Part shown: positions 52,333 through 62,071 of the stretch, in pieces | Layout of the letters: every line of letters starts with the position of its first letter | Position numbering within the stretch: the stretch's first letter is position 1 | Assembly (NCBI GenBank): GCA_036266845.1 | Contig: DATAXI010000071.1 | Coordinates: forward strand, 1 to 64,000 | Direction: 5' to 3' | DNA from: DATAXI01 sp036266845 | Lineage (GTDB): Bacteria; Verrucomicrobiota; Verrucomicrobiia; Chthoniobacterales; Chthoniobacteraceae | DNA: 64,000 nt | Position numbers and translations under genes: made by a program | Notes under the pieces: generated by a model | The model's input: only the letters and a program-made list of their open reading frames with translations | What the model was told of the DNA's origin: nothing | Databases searched by the model: none

Positions 52333-52356
52333 GGGGCGGGGAAAATATCCCGCCCC
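52333..52356. terminator. Hairpin between convergent genes (PPIase and DUF2905)
   Basis: A perfect 8-bp stem, GGGGCGGG with CCCGCCCC, encloses an 8-base AT-rich loop. It begins 5 bp after the PPIase stop and ends at the DUF2905 stop. There is no long U-tract, so it may act as a bidirectional Rho-aided terminator. Confidence 0.5.
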
Positions 52357-52568
52357 TACTTCCGCAGCAGCCACATCACCAGCGTCAGGATGATGCTGAT
52401 GAGGATGCACGTCGTAATCGGGAAATAAAACGACATCCCGGGACGCTGCACGGAAATATCCCCGGGCAATTTGCCGAGCCCGCCCAGCCCGCCGGTCTTC
52501 CACAGGATGAGCCCGGCCACGGCCACGACGATGCCCACCACAAAAAGCAGTTTGCCCAGGGCGTTCAT
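52356..52568 (-). CDS. DUF2905 family small membrane protein
   Basis: The 70-residue protein has two membrane helices separated by the conserved DUF2905 loop (GLGKLPGDISVQRPGMSFYF). The N-terminal helix is ALGKLLFVVGIVVAVAGLIL. Function is unknown in the family. It follows the MbfA-like gene by 3 bp on the same strand, suggesting one transcript. Confidence 0.88.
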   Translation of the reverse strand: MNALGKLLFVVGIVVAVAGLILWKTGGLGGLGKLPGDISVQRPGMSFYFPITTCILISIILTLVMWLLRK

Positions 52569-52571
52569 CGG

Positions 52572-53531
52572 CTATGACGCTCCGATCAGGATTCCGGCGA
52601 TGAACACCAGCACGCCTCCCACCACCACCTGGAAGGCCGCGGAGAGCAGCGGCGTATCCATGTACCGGTGCCGCACCCAGGCGATCACCAGCAGTTCCAC
52701 GACCACCACCATCACCGCCAGCACAAACGCGAAATGAAAACTGCGGGCGATGAATGGCAGGCTGTGGCCCAGGCCGCCGATGGCGGTCATCAGCCCGCAA
52801 ATGCCGCCGCGCGCCCAGGGATGGCCGCGGCCGCTCAGCGCGCCATCATCGGATAGCGCCTCCGCAAAGCCCATGCTGATGCCCGCGCCCACGGAGGCAG
52901 CCAGGCCCACCAGGAGCGTCTGTTTGGTATCGTGCGTCGCAAATGCCGCCGCAAAGAGGGGCGCCAGCGTGGAAACCGAGCCATCCATCAATCCCGCCAG
53001 TCCCGGCTGGACGATTTGCAGGACAAAGAGCCGCCGTTTTGCCTCTTCCTCCTCCTTCCGCTCGTTTGGGGAAATGCCCTTGTCCTCCAGCGATTCCGCA
53101 AGGTGCGTGTGCTCGCGCTCGATTTCCGCCAGGTCGCCCAGCAACTTCCGCGTGCCGACATCGGTGGTGCGTTGCATCGCGGCTTCGTAAAAGCGCGTCG
53201 TTTCCATCTCCATCACCGCGGCCGCGTTGCGCACTTTGTGAAGGCTCAGCGTCGCTCCCAGCCAGAATGGCTTGTGCTGGGTAAAGCCCTTCACGTCCGA
53301 TCTGCGGATCAGCGGCAGGTGATCGCCAAAGCGGCTCTTGTATTGGTCCAGCAGCCTCCGGCGATGCTCGGATTCCTCATCGCGCATCTGCTCGAAGATG
53401 CGGGCCGTGGCCGGAAAATTCTTTTTGAGCCCCTCCGCGAACTCGCCGTAAATCCGTCCATCCTCTTCCTCCAGGCTCACCGCAAGCGCGAGGATTTCCC
53501 GTTCTCCCAGGTCTTTGAATGAGAGCGGCAT
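52572..53531 (-). CDS. MbfA-like iron exporter (ferritin-like domain + VIT1/CCC1 domain)
   Basis: The 319-residue protein fuses an N-terminal ferritin-like diiron domain (residues ~1-155) with a membrane VIT1/CCC1-type transporter. Diiron ligands are visible in EEEDGRIYGEF, MRDEESEHRRRLL, METTRFYEAAM and IEREHTHLAESL. The VIT part has GLMDGSVSTLAPLFAAAFAT and then ASVGAGISMGFAEALSD, the substrate-path motif, with about five helices. Such proteins export ferrous iron under iron or peroxide stress. Its stop is 3 bp from the DUF2905 start. Confidence 0.9.
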   Translation of the reverse strand: MPLSFKDLGEREILALAVSLEEEDGRIYGEFAEGLKKNFPATARIFEQMRDEESEHRRRLLDQYKSRFGDHLPLIRRSDVKGFTQHKPFWLGATLSLHKVRNAAAVMEMETTRFYEAAMQRTTDVGTRKLLGDLAEIEREHTHLAESLEDKGISPNERKEEEEAKRRLFVLQIVQPGLAGLMDGSVSTLAPLFAAAFATHDTKQTLLVGLAASVGAGISMGFAEALSDDGALSGRGHPWARGGICGLMTAIGGLGHSLPFIARSFHFAFVLAVMVVVVELLVIAWVRHRYMDTPLLSAAFQVVVGGVLVFIAGILIGAS

Positions 53532-53540
53532 ACGGGGTAT

Positions 53541-54503
53541 TTAGCCCGCGGCCGCCGCGCATTCCTGAAATGGGGCCTGCGGCTGCAAGTCCAGTTCTTC
53601 CATCAGCGCGCGGTCCTGGTCCGCACCGGGGTTTTTTGCCGTCAGCAGCTTGTCGCCGTAGAAGATCGAGTTTGCCCCCGCAAAGAAGCAGAGCGCCTGG
53701 GCCTCGCGCGTGAGCCGGGTGCGGCCCGCGGAGAGCCGCACCTTGGCGCGCGGCAGGGCGATGCGCGTGGTGGCGATGAGGCGCACGAGCTGGAAGATAT
53801 CCACCGCCGGCTGATCCTCCAGCGGCGTGCCGGGCATCGCCATCAGGCAATTAATCGGCACGCTTTCCGGCGCCGGGTCAAAATGGGTAAGCACCTCGAG
53901 CATCTTCAGCCGGTCGGTCTCCGTCTCGCCCAGCCCGATGATGCCGCCGCAGCAGACGGACATGCCGCTCTCCTGCACTGCGGAGATGGTATCCAGCCGG
54001 TCCTGAAACGTATGGGTGGTGACGATCTCCGGGTAAAACTCGGGCGAGGTATCGATGTTGTGATTGTATGCCGTCACGCCCGCCTCCTTGAGCAGCCGCG
54101 CCTCATTGAGCGAGAGCTGCCCGAGCGTGACGCAAACTTCCATCCCCAGCCGGCTGACCTGCCGCACCGTCTCCAGCACCTGCTCGAAGCGCGCATCCCC
54201 CGCGCGCACCCCTTTCCATGCCGCTCCCATGCAGAAGCGCGTGGAGCCGTTCTCCCGCGCGCGCCGCGCCACGGCCAGCACCTCCTCCGCCGGCATCAGC
54301 CGTTCCGCCTTCACGCCGGTATCGTAACGGGCGCTCTGCGCGCAGTAGCCGCAATCTTCCGAGCAGCCGCCCGTCTTGATGGAGAGCAGCGTGCAAAGCT
54401 GCACCTCATTCCCGGCCCAATGCTCCAGGTATGCCGCCCGGGACCGGCTGATGAGGTCAAAGAAGGGAGTATCGTAAATGCGCTGGAGTTCGGACAGTTT
54501 CAT
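53541..54503 (-). CDS. bioB: Biotin synthase
   Basis: BioB inserts sulfur into dethiobiotin with SAM radicals. The 320-residue protein begins KLSELQRIYDTPFFDLISRS; an ATG 12 bp upstream (54515) is the alternative start. The radical-SAM cluster motif Cx3Cx2C is in KTGGCSEDCGYCAQSAR. Family residues for the 2Fe-2S centre follow (RFCMGAAWKGVR, VCVTLGQLSLNEARLLKEAG, VCCGGIIGLGE, RTRLTREAQALCFFAGANSI). Other biotin genes are not in the window. Confidence 0.97.
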   Translation of the reverse strand: MKLSELQRIYDTPFFDLISRSRAAYLEHWAGNEVQLCTLLSIKTGGCSEDCGYCAQSARYDTGVKAERLMPAEEVLAVARRARENGSTRFCMGAAWKGVRAGDARFEQVLETVRQVSRLGMEVCVTLGQLSLNEARLLKEAGVTAYNHNIDTSPEFYPEIVTTHTFQDRLDTISAVQESGMSVCCGGIIGLGETETDRLKMLEVLTHFDPAPESVPINCLMAMPGTPLEDQPAVDIFQLVRLIATTRIALPRAKVRLSAGRTRLTREAQALCFFAGANSIFYGDKLLTAKNPGADQDRALMEELDLQPQAPFQECAAAAG

Positions 54504-54559
54504 GGGACAGCGCATCCCAAGTTAGAGAGGATTTTTGAAATTCGGAACCCCGAATTTTT

Positions 54560-55333
54560 TTAATACACCCACCGGCCGCCGGGAGAGGAGAGCATCACCT
54601 GGTAATCGTTCGAGTAATCGGTGCGGCCAATCGCCCCGTACATGCGGGTGCCCGTGGCGGTGCGCCAGTAGGCGCTCATCTCCTCGCCGGTGTGGCAGCC
54701 CCAGCTCTTGACGAACGCGCCATGGGCAAAATCGCCGCGGCGAATCTGGCCCAGCTCGCTGTCATGCAGCCAGCACTTCGATGCGCTGTCGATCTCGTTG
54801 CTGTAATCGAACAGCCAGCACGCCTTGTTCGAATGGCCAAAGTACTCCAGGTCGGCGATCTTCACCTTGCCGCGGTCCTGGCCAAAGTTGAGGTAATCGA
54901 CCAGGTCGGAGGTTTTATCGAACCATACCAGGTTGAGCCGCTCCGCATCCCGCACCGATTGGATCAAGGCCAGAATATCGCGCCCCTCCTGCTGCCCGCG
55001 CCGTATGTACGCCGGGCGATAGACCAGCCAGGTGATGCGGACGCCCCAGCCGTACTGCTGGCGGATCTGGTCAAACCGATTGCGCGAGGCATGGACAAAA
55101 TTGGCCCACCAATGGTCGTGCGGCTGCGCCTTGAACTTCTCCCACTCATACAGCGAGACGCCGCCGGTGATGATGACAAATTCCTTGTCCGGCATCGGGT
55201 TTGCCACCGGCCCGGGAGGCGGCGTCGCCGCCGCGGCCAGGTCATGGGCATCAGTCTGCGCCGTCACCTGTCCGCGGACGGAGCCGAGGGCGAGTATGGC
55301 GAAAATGGCAAGGAATAGGCCGCAATGCTTCAT
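54560..55333 (-). CDS. Secreted protein of unknown function with a possible clan CD Cys/His dyad
   Basis: The 257-residue protein starts with a signal peptide (KHCGLFLAIFAILALGSVRG). I know no named family. An alpha/beta fold is suggested by VIITGGVSLYEWEKF, VRITWLVYRPAYIRRG and LVWFDKTSDLVDYLNFG. Two blocks resemble the catalytic strands of caspase-like (clan CD) peptidases: EYFGHSN with His167 and VKSWGCHTGEEMSAYW with Cys213, at the spacing expected of such enzymes. That is inference only. It lies alone between bioB and the lmo0937-like gene. Confidence 0.7.
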   Translation of the reverse strand: MKHCGLFLAIFAILALGSVRGQVTAQTDAHDLAAAATPPPGPVANPMPDKEFVIITGGVSLYEWEKFKAQPHDHWWANFVHASRNRFDQIRQQYGWGVRITWLVYRPAYIRRGQQEGRDILALIQSVRDAERLNLVWFDKTSDLVDYLNFGQDRGKVKIADLEYFGHSNKACWLFDYSNEIDSASKCWLHDSELGQIRRGDFAHGAFVKSWGCHTGEEMSAYWRTATGTRMYGAIGRTDYSNDYQVMLSSPGGRWVY

Positions 55334-55379
55334 ACGGGCGGATACGATGCTCGAATTTTGGCGGGAGACAAATGGATTC

Positions 55380-55529
55380 TCACTTTCGCCTGCGTCCGCC
55401 CACCAGCCGCACCAGCAGGACGATGGCCGCCCCCACCAGTAACAGGTGGATTGCCACCACGGACACGTTTAGCACCAGGACGCAGAACATCCACGCCAGG
55501 AGGAGCAGCACAAAAATGGTCAGGAGCAT
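55380..55529 (-). CDS. lmo0937 family small membrane protein
   Basis: A 49-residue protein from the ATG at 55529 to TGA at 55382-55380. It has two hydrophobic helices (LLTIFVLLLLAWMFCVLVL and HLLLVGAAIVLLVRLV) and a basic tail GGRRRK, the pattern of the lmo0937/DUF5670 family, whose function is unknown. It is 46 bp upstream of the gene at 54560-55333 on the same strand. It is too short for usual gene calling. Confidence 0.78.
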   Translation of the reverse strand: MLLTIFVLLLLAWMFCVLVLNVSVVAIHLLLVGAAIVLLVRLVGGRRRK

Positions 55530-55716
55530 GGGCGGTCGTCAGTCCGGAAATCGGATTTCGCCCTACATTTATCCGTATGCGGGGGAAGATTTTTTGAAAA
55601 TGCCCGGGGATTCCCATAACTCCTGGGTTCGTTTCTGAAATACGCGAACGAAGCCTTTCCGGGCTTTTTAGGAAGTCTGAGCCGGCGGTGGCAGCCCAGG
55701 TAAAATGAGAAGGCCC

Positions 55717-56916
<1,200 letters not shown>

Positions 56917-57075
56917 CCGGAAAGGATAAACGCGATCCGCACCGGCGCGCAAACGGCATTTGCGCCCGCCGTTTTTTTACCCCCGCGCCGGCGGGCGGTG
57001 TAAGTACAAGTTCAGGAGCGGGTTGAAAGGAAAAGCTTGGCCTGCGCCCATCTTCAATGAGAGCGTTGCGGGCCG

Positions 57076-58374
57076 ATGGAGACAAAAATCGAATCCCTCG
57101 GCTCAGCCCGAATCCGCTCCCCCCTCCACCACGTCTGCACGTCCACCGTCCGCTTCCGCACAGATGCCGACCGCGTGCTGATGGAAGACCAGTTCTCGGA
57201 TGCCGAAGGCGTTCGCGATCCCGCAAGCGACCGAGTCAGTTTCGAGGTCGCGGGGCCTCGGGACCAGATTTTCTTTGATCCCGCGCGCACCACCGCGGGC
57301 ATCGTCACCTGCGGCGGCCTCTGCCCCGGCCTCAACGACATCATCCGCGGCCTCGTGATGGAGCTGCACTACCGTTACGGCGTCACCCGGACCTACGGGT
57401 TCCGGTATGGCTTCGAGGGGTTGATCCCGCGCTACGGGCACAACCCGTGGCCGCTCAAGCCGGAGGCCATGGATAGCATCCATTCTTTTGGCGGCACCAT
57501 CCTCGGCACCTCGCGCGGACCGCAGAACATTGGGGAAATCGTCGATTTCCTCGAGGAGCTGGATGTGAATCTCCTCTTCGTGGTGGGGGGCGATGGCAGC
57601 CTGCGCGGCGCCAACGAGATCAGCCAGGAGCTGCGTCGCCGCGGACAGCAAAAGAGCGTCATCGGCATCCCCAAGACCATCGACAACGACATCATGTACC
57701 TCGACAAGAGCTTCGGCTTCGAAACCGCGTTTGCCGAGGCCGTAAAGGCGGTGACCTGCGCGCACGTCGAGGCGCTCGGCTCGCGCAATGGCGTCGGGCT
57801 CGTCAAATTGATGGGACGCGATTCCGGATTCATCACCAGTTTTGCCGCGCTGGCCGGCAATGTTGTGAACTTTGCGCTCATCCCGGAGGTGCGGTTCGAG
57901 CTGGGCGGTCCGCGCGGGCTGCTCGAGGCGCTCTATTACCGCATCTCGCGGCGCAAACACGCCGTCATCGTGGTGGCGGAAGGGGCGGGCCAGCACCTCA
58001 TGGAAGCCGCGGGCGCCAAGGATGCCTCCGGCAACCGGAAGCTGGGGGATATCGGCATGTTCCTGAAAGAGAGCATCGGCACGTTCTTCAAGGAGCGCCG
58101 GACGGAGTGCAACATCAAGTACATCGATCCCAGCTACATCATCCGCAGCGTGCCGGCATCGCCGCAGGATAATGTGTATTGCTCCCGCCTCGCGCAGAAC
58201 GCCGTGCATGCCGCGATGGCCGGCAAGACCGGCATGCTGGTGGGCCGCTGGCACGGCACCTTCATCCACCTGCCGCTGGATGTGGTGACCAAGGGCCGTC
58301 GCAAAGTGGATCCCGCCGGCGAGTTGTGGCACTCCGTGCTGGAGACCACAGGCCAGCCGGCCGAGCTGTTCTGA
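57076..58374 (+). CDS. pfkA: 6-phosphofructokinase (PFK-A superfamily, ATP-type)
   Basis: The 432-residue protein is a long-form PFK with an N-terminal extension (~75 residues) before TAGIVTCGGLCPGLNDIIRG. The ATP/PPi discriminating site reads VVGGDGSLRGANEI, Gly where PPi enzymes have Asp, which favours ATP, while the catalytic segment is GIPKTIDNDIMYLDKSFGFE, with Lys as in plant and trypanosome ATP enzymes. The substrate motif KLMGRDSGFI is intact. Its stop is followed by the terminator of the convergent TIGR03118 gene. Confidence 0.93.
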   Translation: METKIESLGSARIRSPLHHVCTSTVRFRTDADRVLMEDQFSDAEGVRDPASDRVSFEVAGPRDQIFFDPARTTAGIVTCGGLCPGLNDIIRGLVMELHYRYGVTRTYGFRYGFEGLIPRYGHNPWPLKPEAMDSIHSFGGTILGTSRGPQNIGEIVDFLEELDVNLLFVVGGDGSLRGANEISQELRRRGQQKSVIGIPKTIDNDIMYLDKSFGFETAFAEAVKAVTCAHVEALGSRNGVGLVKLMGRDSGFITSFAALAGNVVNFALIPEVRFELGGPRGLLEALYYRISRRKHAVIVVAEGAGQHLMEAAGAKDASGNRKLGDIGMFLKESIGTFFKERRTECNIKYIDPSYIIRSVPASPQDNVYCSRLAQNAVHAAMAGKTGMLVGRWHGTFIHLPLDVVTKGRRKVDPAGELWHSVLETTGQPAELF

Positions 58375-58389
58375 CCCCGGGGTAATCGC

Positions 58390-58420
58390 AAAAAAATCCC
58401 GCACCGTTGCCGGTGCGGGA
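58390..58420 (-). terminator. Intrinsic terminator of the TIGR03118 gene
   Basis: On the minus strand, TCCCGCACCGG and CGGTGCGGGA form a ~10-bp GC stem around a four-base loop, followed by seven T residues. It lies 26 bp after the TIGR03118 stop, a textbook intrinsic terminator. On the plus strand no U-tract follows. Confidence 0.85.
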
Positions 58421-58445
58421 CCCCTGTTGGTTTGCAGGTTAAAAT

Positions 58446-59696
58446 TTACTTGAGCGAGATCGTTCCCACGAGGCCGCGCTGCTCCTCGACGATGCCCGCC
58501 GAGAAATAAAGGTGTTTCACATCCTCCGTCAGGTCCGCCGGATCGGCAACCAATGCGGAGGCCTTCGGCGCCTGCTTCGCGCCGAAATGGAGCGCCCAGA
58601 GATCATCAAATGCAAGCGGATCGCCATAGGCGCCGTGCAACTGGCCGAGATTTTTGGTCAGATCAAAAAAGCCCGGCACCACGGCGATTGCGTTGATCGT
58701 GCCATCGCCATGGTTGCCCACCAGCACCGCGACCGGCGCATCCAGGTCCAGCTCTTTTGGCGAATGCGCGACCGCAAGGCCCCATGGCGAATTGAGCGCG
58801 CCGCCCGGGCTCACCAGGCGTGTCACGAACGCGCCGTCCGGCGTGTAAAGATCGATGTAACCGTTGCCAGGGCCGGGAATATCGTTCATGGGCGCGCCGG
58901 CGGTGTGCAGCGCGTAAGCCACCATCAGGTAACGGAAGGTCTTGCCTTTCACCTTGAAGTCGAGGCGATGAATATTAAAGGGCGACCACGCCGCGCCTCC
59001 AACGGTGCCGGTAACCGCCGGCGGAGTCTCCGCAAAAGGCGCGCTGCCGGAGAGCGTCAGCAGGTTAAATTGGTCATCGAAGACATCCACGCGCCCTTGC
59101 GCAAAGTTTGCCGCATAGAGCCGGTGCTGGAGCGTGCCCTCCGTTCCGCTGGCAGCCGCGCCGGTGCCGCTCCAGCTTAACGCAATTCCGGTATAGCCCG
59201 CGCCCGCAATCTCCGTGCCGATGATCGCGTCCCGGCTTCCCACCGCAGTGTTCGAGCCCGCGATGGCGCCATCCTCAGTGCAATAGAGGTAGCGGGAGGA
59301 AACCGTCACCGAGCCGGAGATAATCGGGAAATCGTTGGCCGTGCCGGTGAGGATCGCGAAGAGGTTTTCGTCAATCCCTGTCGGCGTCCCCGGATCCGAG
59401 CCGGAAACGGAAGGGATCACTTTCGCGTCCGAACCGGTGGCGTCGAGCTGGCCTTCCCCGCCGTAAGTCGTCTCCGCGCCCGCGCCATTTTCGGCTACGT
59501 GCGCCCCGCCATCCGTGCCCGAGGCGATGCCCCAGGGGTTGACGCACAATTGGTCGGTGTAATTGGCGACGCCGAGGATATCGGAGTCGTTATTTTGGGA
59601 GACGAACTTCGGTTGCTCTTTCGCATGGGCGCTGAGCGCGACGCCCGCAATTACGGTGAGGGAAGCCAGAAGGCGGAGTGGGAGTAACGGTTTCAT
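58446..59696 (-). CDS. TIGR03118 family secreted protein
   Basis: The 416-residue protein has a signal peptide (LRLLASLTVIAGVALSAHA) and reads like the TIGR03118 beta-propeller-like family: DQLCVNPWGIASGTDGGAHV, RLYAANFAQGRVDVFDDQFN, WSPFNIHRLDFK, and GYIDLYTPDGAFVTRLVSPG followed by GALNSPWGLAVAHSPKELDL, with VLVGNHGDGTINAI. The role in the family is unknown. It ends with an intrinsic terminator at 58390-58420. Confidence 0.87.
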   Translation of the reverse strand: MKPLLPLRLLASLTVIAGVALSAHAKEQPKFVSQNNDSDILGVANYTDQLCVNPWGIASGTDGGAHVAENGAGAETTYGGEGQLDATGSDAKVIPSVSGSDPGTPTGIDENLFAILTGTANDFPIISGSVTVSSRYLYCTEDGAIAGSNTAVGSRDAIIGTEIAGAGYTGIALSWSGTGAAASGTEGTLQHRLYAANFAQGRVDVFDDQFNLLTLSGSAPFAETPPAVTGTVGGAAWSPFNIHRLDFKVKGKTFRYLMVAYALHTAGAPMNDIPGPGNGYIDLYTPDGAFVTRLVSPGGALNSPWGLAVAHSPKELDLDAPVAVLVGNHGDGTINAIAVVPGFFDLTKNLGQLHGAYGDPLAFDDLWALHFGAKQAPKASALVADPADLTEDVKHLYFSAGIVEEQRGLVGTISLK

Positions 59697-59882
59697 CGGG
59701 GTAATCAGACGTGGTTGACCGGCATTCTATTCGGACGAAGCGTCCGCTATCAAGACAGTGGACACCCTGAGCGAGGTGGTGGGAATTTCCTAGGACCGAT
59801 GTCGGATCAGGCCTGTAGTCTGTGGCCGTACAGTTTTGATTCCGGAATCATGCGACACCGCGATGAAGGTGCTGACCTCGGC

Positions 59883-60287
59883 TTACCGGGTGAGCTTGAA
59901 AATATATGGCCAGAGCACCAGGCAGCCGATGACCGCCGCGGCGATGGCGGTGATGAGGACCGCGCCGGCGGCGACATCCTTGGCATCGCGGACCAGCGGA
60001 TGAAAATCGGGCGATGCTGCATCGGCGAGAAACTCAAAGGCGGTATTCAGCGCTTCCGCGGTCCAGACAATGGAAATCGCGAGGATGATCCAGCACCAAT
60101 CCGCGCGCGATAAGTGGAGCACCCAGCCGGCCCCGATGACGATCACGGTGGCCGCGGAGTGAATCCATGCATTGTGCTGGCAGTGTATCATGCGGCACAC
60201 GCCGCGGATCGCGTGGCGAAAACTGCGGATGCGCCCGGTGAATTGAAAGGGCCTGCCGCCGGGGGGCGGATTGGAACCGGGGTCCAT
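59883..60287 (-). CDS. dgkA: Diacylglycerol kinase / undecaprenol kinase family protein
   Basis: DgkA-type enzymes are small trimeric membrane kinases acting on diacylglycerol or undecaprenol. From the likely start at 60287 (134 residues) the protein shows SFRHAIRGVCRMIHCQHNAW, then the family helix VWTAEALNTAFEFLADAAS with the catalytic Glu and the EALNTA motif, and LVRDAKDVAAGAVLITAIAA. The frame is open to 60443, but earlier residues are not family-like. Divergent from the TMTC-like gene. Single-gene unit. Confidence 0.88.
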   Translation of the reverse strand: MDPGSNPPPGGRPFQFTGRIRSFRHAIRGVCRMIHCQHNAWIHSAATVIVIGAGWVLHLSRADWCWIILAISIVWTAEALNTAFEFLADAASPDFHPLVRDAKDVAAGAVLITAIAAAVIGCLVLWPYIFKLTR

Positions 60288-60376
60288 GATGGGCCGAGAC
60301 TGGCCCGCGGGTTCCATCAGCACAAGCTCCGAGGCTTGCCGCCGGATGCGCCGCCGTTTAACCAGAAGCGCATCCC

Positions 60377-62056
60377 GTGAATTTTTTCGCCTTCCCAAAA
60401 CGGACGCTTGCCGCGCTGCTGGTGCTCCTGGCTGTCGCGGCATACCTTCCCGCGATTGGCGCGGGATATGTCTGGGACGACGACACCCTGCTCACCGCAA
60501 ATCCGCAAATGCGCGGCGCCGCCGGGCTCGTGGAAATCTGGGAAGGGGTGCGCTCGCGCGATTACACACCGGTGACGCTCACGGTCTTCTGGCTGGAGTG
60601 GCGGCTCTGGGGCGATACGCCGGTGGGCTATCACGTGGTGAATATTCTGCTGCACGCCCTCTCGGCCCTGCTGCTCTGGCGCATCCTGGAAAGATTGCGC
60701 GTGCCGGGAGCATGGCTCGGGGCGCTGCTCTTTGCGATTCACCCGGTGAACGCCGCGTCCGTGGCGTGGGTTGCGGAACTCAAGAACACCCTTTCCGGCG
60801 CACTTTTTTTTGGATCGGCGCTCACTTTCCTGGAGGCGAGGGAAGGCCGGAGAACCTATGGGTTATCCCTCGCGCTATTTCTGCTGGCGGCGCTCAGCAA
60901 AGGGGCGGTGGTGACGCTGCCGGCGGCGTTGCTTTTGTGCGTGCTCTGGCTGGATGGAAAATTGACGCGGCGCGATGGCATCCGCCTCGCGGGTTATTGC
61001 GCCATCGCGCTGCTGGCGGCGCTGGTCACGATTCGCTTCCAGGCGCGGGCGCCGCATTACGGGCTCATTCCCGATACCCTTGCGTACCGGATTGCGCGCG
61101 CGGGAGCGGCGGTGTGGTTTTACCTGGGCGCGCTCATCTGGCCCGTTGGGCTAAGCCCCATCCGCGCGCAATGGCTGCCGGATTTGCGCTCGCCGGGCGC
61201 CTGGCTGCCGGCCGCGGGCGCGGCGGCGCTCGGGATTCTCTTCTACCTGAAGCGCGCGGGATGGGGGCGGCCCCTGCTTTTCGGCTATGCCTATTTCCTG
61301 GCGATGCTGCTGCCGGTGCTCGGCTTTGTCTGGATGACGCTGATGCAGGAGACGCCGGTGGCGGATTGGTGGCAATACCTCGCCGCGCCCGGCATCTTTG
61401 CCGTGGCGGGAGCGGGCATCGCGCTGGCGGCGCGCCGGTGGCGCATGGTCACTCCCGTGGTATGCGTGGCGATGGCGTTGCTGATGGTCCAGACCTGGCG
61501 TCGGGCGTCGATTTATCACTCGATGGCGAGTTATTGCCTCGCCGTGACGGCGGAGGACCCGCACGCATGGACGTTGCAGAACAATCTCGGCATCCTTCTG
61601 AAACGCGCCGGGCGTTTTGCCGAAGCCGAGCAATGCTTTCGGCGCGCGTTGCGGGATAACCCGGGCTACGCCGAGGCGCACATCAATATGGGCAACGCGT
61701 ACGGCGCCTCCGGCGATATCCCCTCCGCGCTGGCGGAATACCGCACCGCGGCAGAGATGCGGCCTGGCGATCCCCAGGTGGCTGCGGCGCTCGCCAGCCT
61801 GGGCGGCGCGCTGATCGGCGCGGGAAACTATGCGTCTGCGGAGGCCTGTTTTCGCCAGGCGTGCGTGCAGGAGCCGGAGAGCATCGCGTTGCGGATCGGC
61901 CTCTGCCAGGCGCTGCTGCCGCAGGGGAAGAAAGAGGAGGCGCTGCGTGTCTGCGGCGAGGTGGACCGGATCGCGAAGGCGAGCGGCAACGCCATCGCGC
62001 TGGCGGCGGCGGAAAAATTGCGCGGGGATTGCAATTCCGCCGCGGGCAACCGTTAA
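60377..62056 (+). CDS. TMTC-like multi-pass membrane protein with TPR repeats (second copy)
   Basis: The start is a GTG at 60377 (NFFAFPKRTLAALLVLLAVA). The 559-residue protein has ~10 membrane helices, the acidic loop GAGYVWDDDTLLTANPQMRG, then TPVTLTVFWLEWRLWGDTPV, YHVVNILLHALSALLLWRIL and AIHPVNAASVAWVAELKNTL, a TMTC/GT-C pattern, and C-terminal TPRs (AWTLQNNLGILLKRAGRFAE; AEAHINMGNAYGASGDIPSA). It is a relative of the protein at 20969. The lgt gene starts 15 bp after its stop. Confidence 0.82.
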   Translation: MNFFAFPKRTLAALLVLLAVAAYLPAIGAGYVWDDDTLLTANPQMRGAAGLVEIWEGVRSRDYTPVTLTVFWLEWRLWGDTPVGYHVVNILLHALSALLLWRILERLRVPGAWLGALLFAIHPVNAASVAWVAELKNTLSGALFFGSALTFLEAREGRRTYGLSLALFLLAALSKGAVVTLPAALLLCVLWLDGKLTRRDGIRLAGYCAIALLAALVTIRFQARAPHYGLIPDTLAYRIARAGAAVWFYLGALIWPVGLSPIRAQWLPDLRSPGAWLPAAGAAALGILFYLKRAGWGRPLLFGYAYFLAMLLPVLGFVWMTLMQETPVADWWQYLAAPGIFAVAGAGIALAARRWRMVTPVVCVAMALLMVQTWRRASIYHSMASYCLAVTAEDPHAWTLQNNLGILLKRAGRFAEAEQCFRRALRDNPGYAEAHINMGNAYGASGDIPSALAEYRTAAEMRPGDPQVAAALASLGGALIGAGNYASAEACFRQACVQEPESIALRIGLCQALLPQGKKEEALRVCGEVDRIAKASGNAIALAAAEKLRGDCNSAAGNR

Positions 62057-62071
62057 TCCTCGGTTCCTTCG

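Noticed and set aside
55651..55669. AAGCC-GGCTT hairpin followed by T residues
   Set aside because: Only a 5-bp stem, and no plus-strand gene precedes it; on the minus strand it lacks a U-tract, so it is not called as the trpB terminator.
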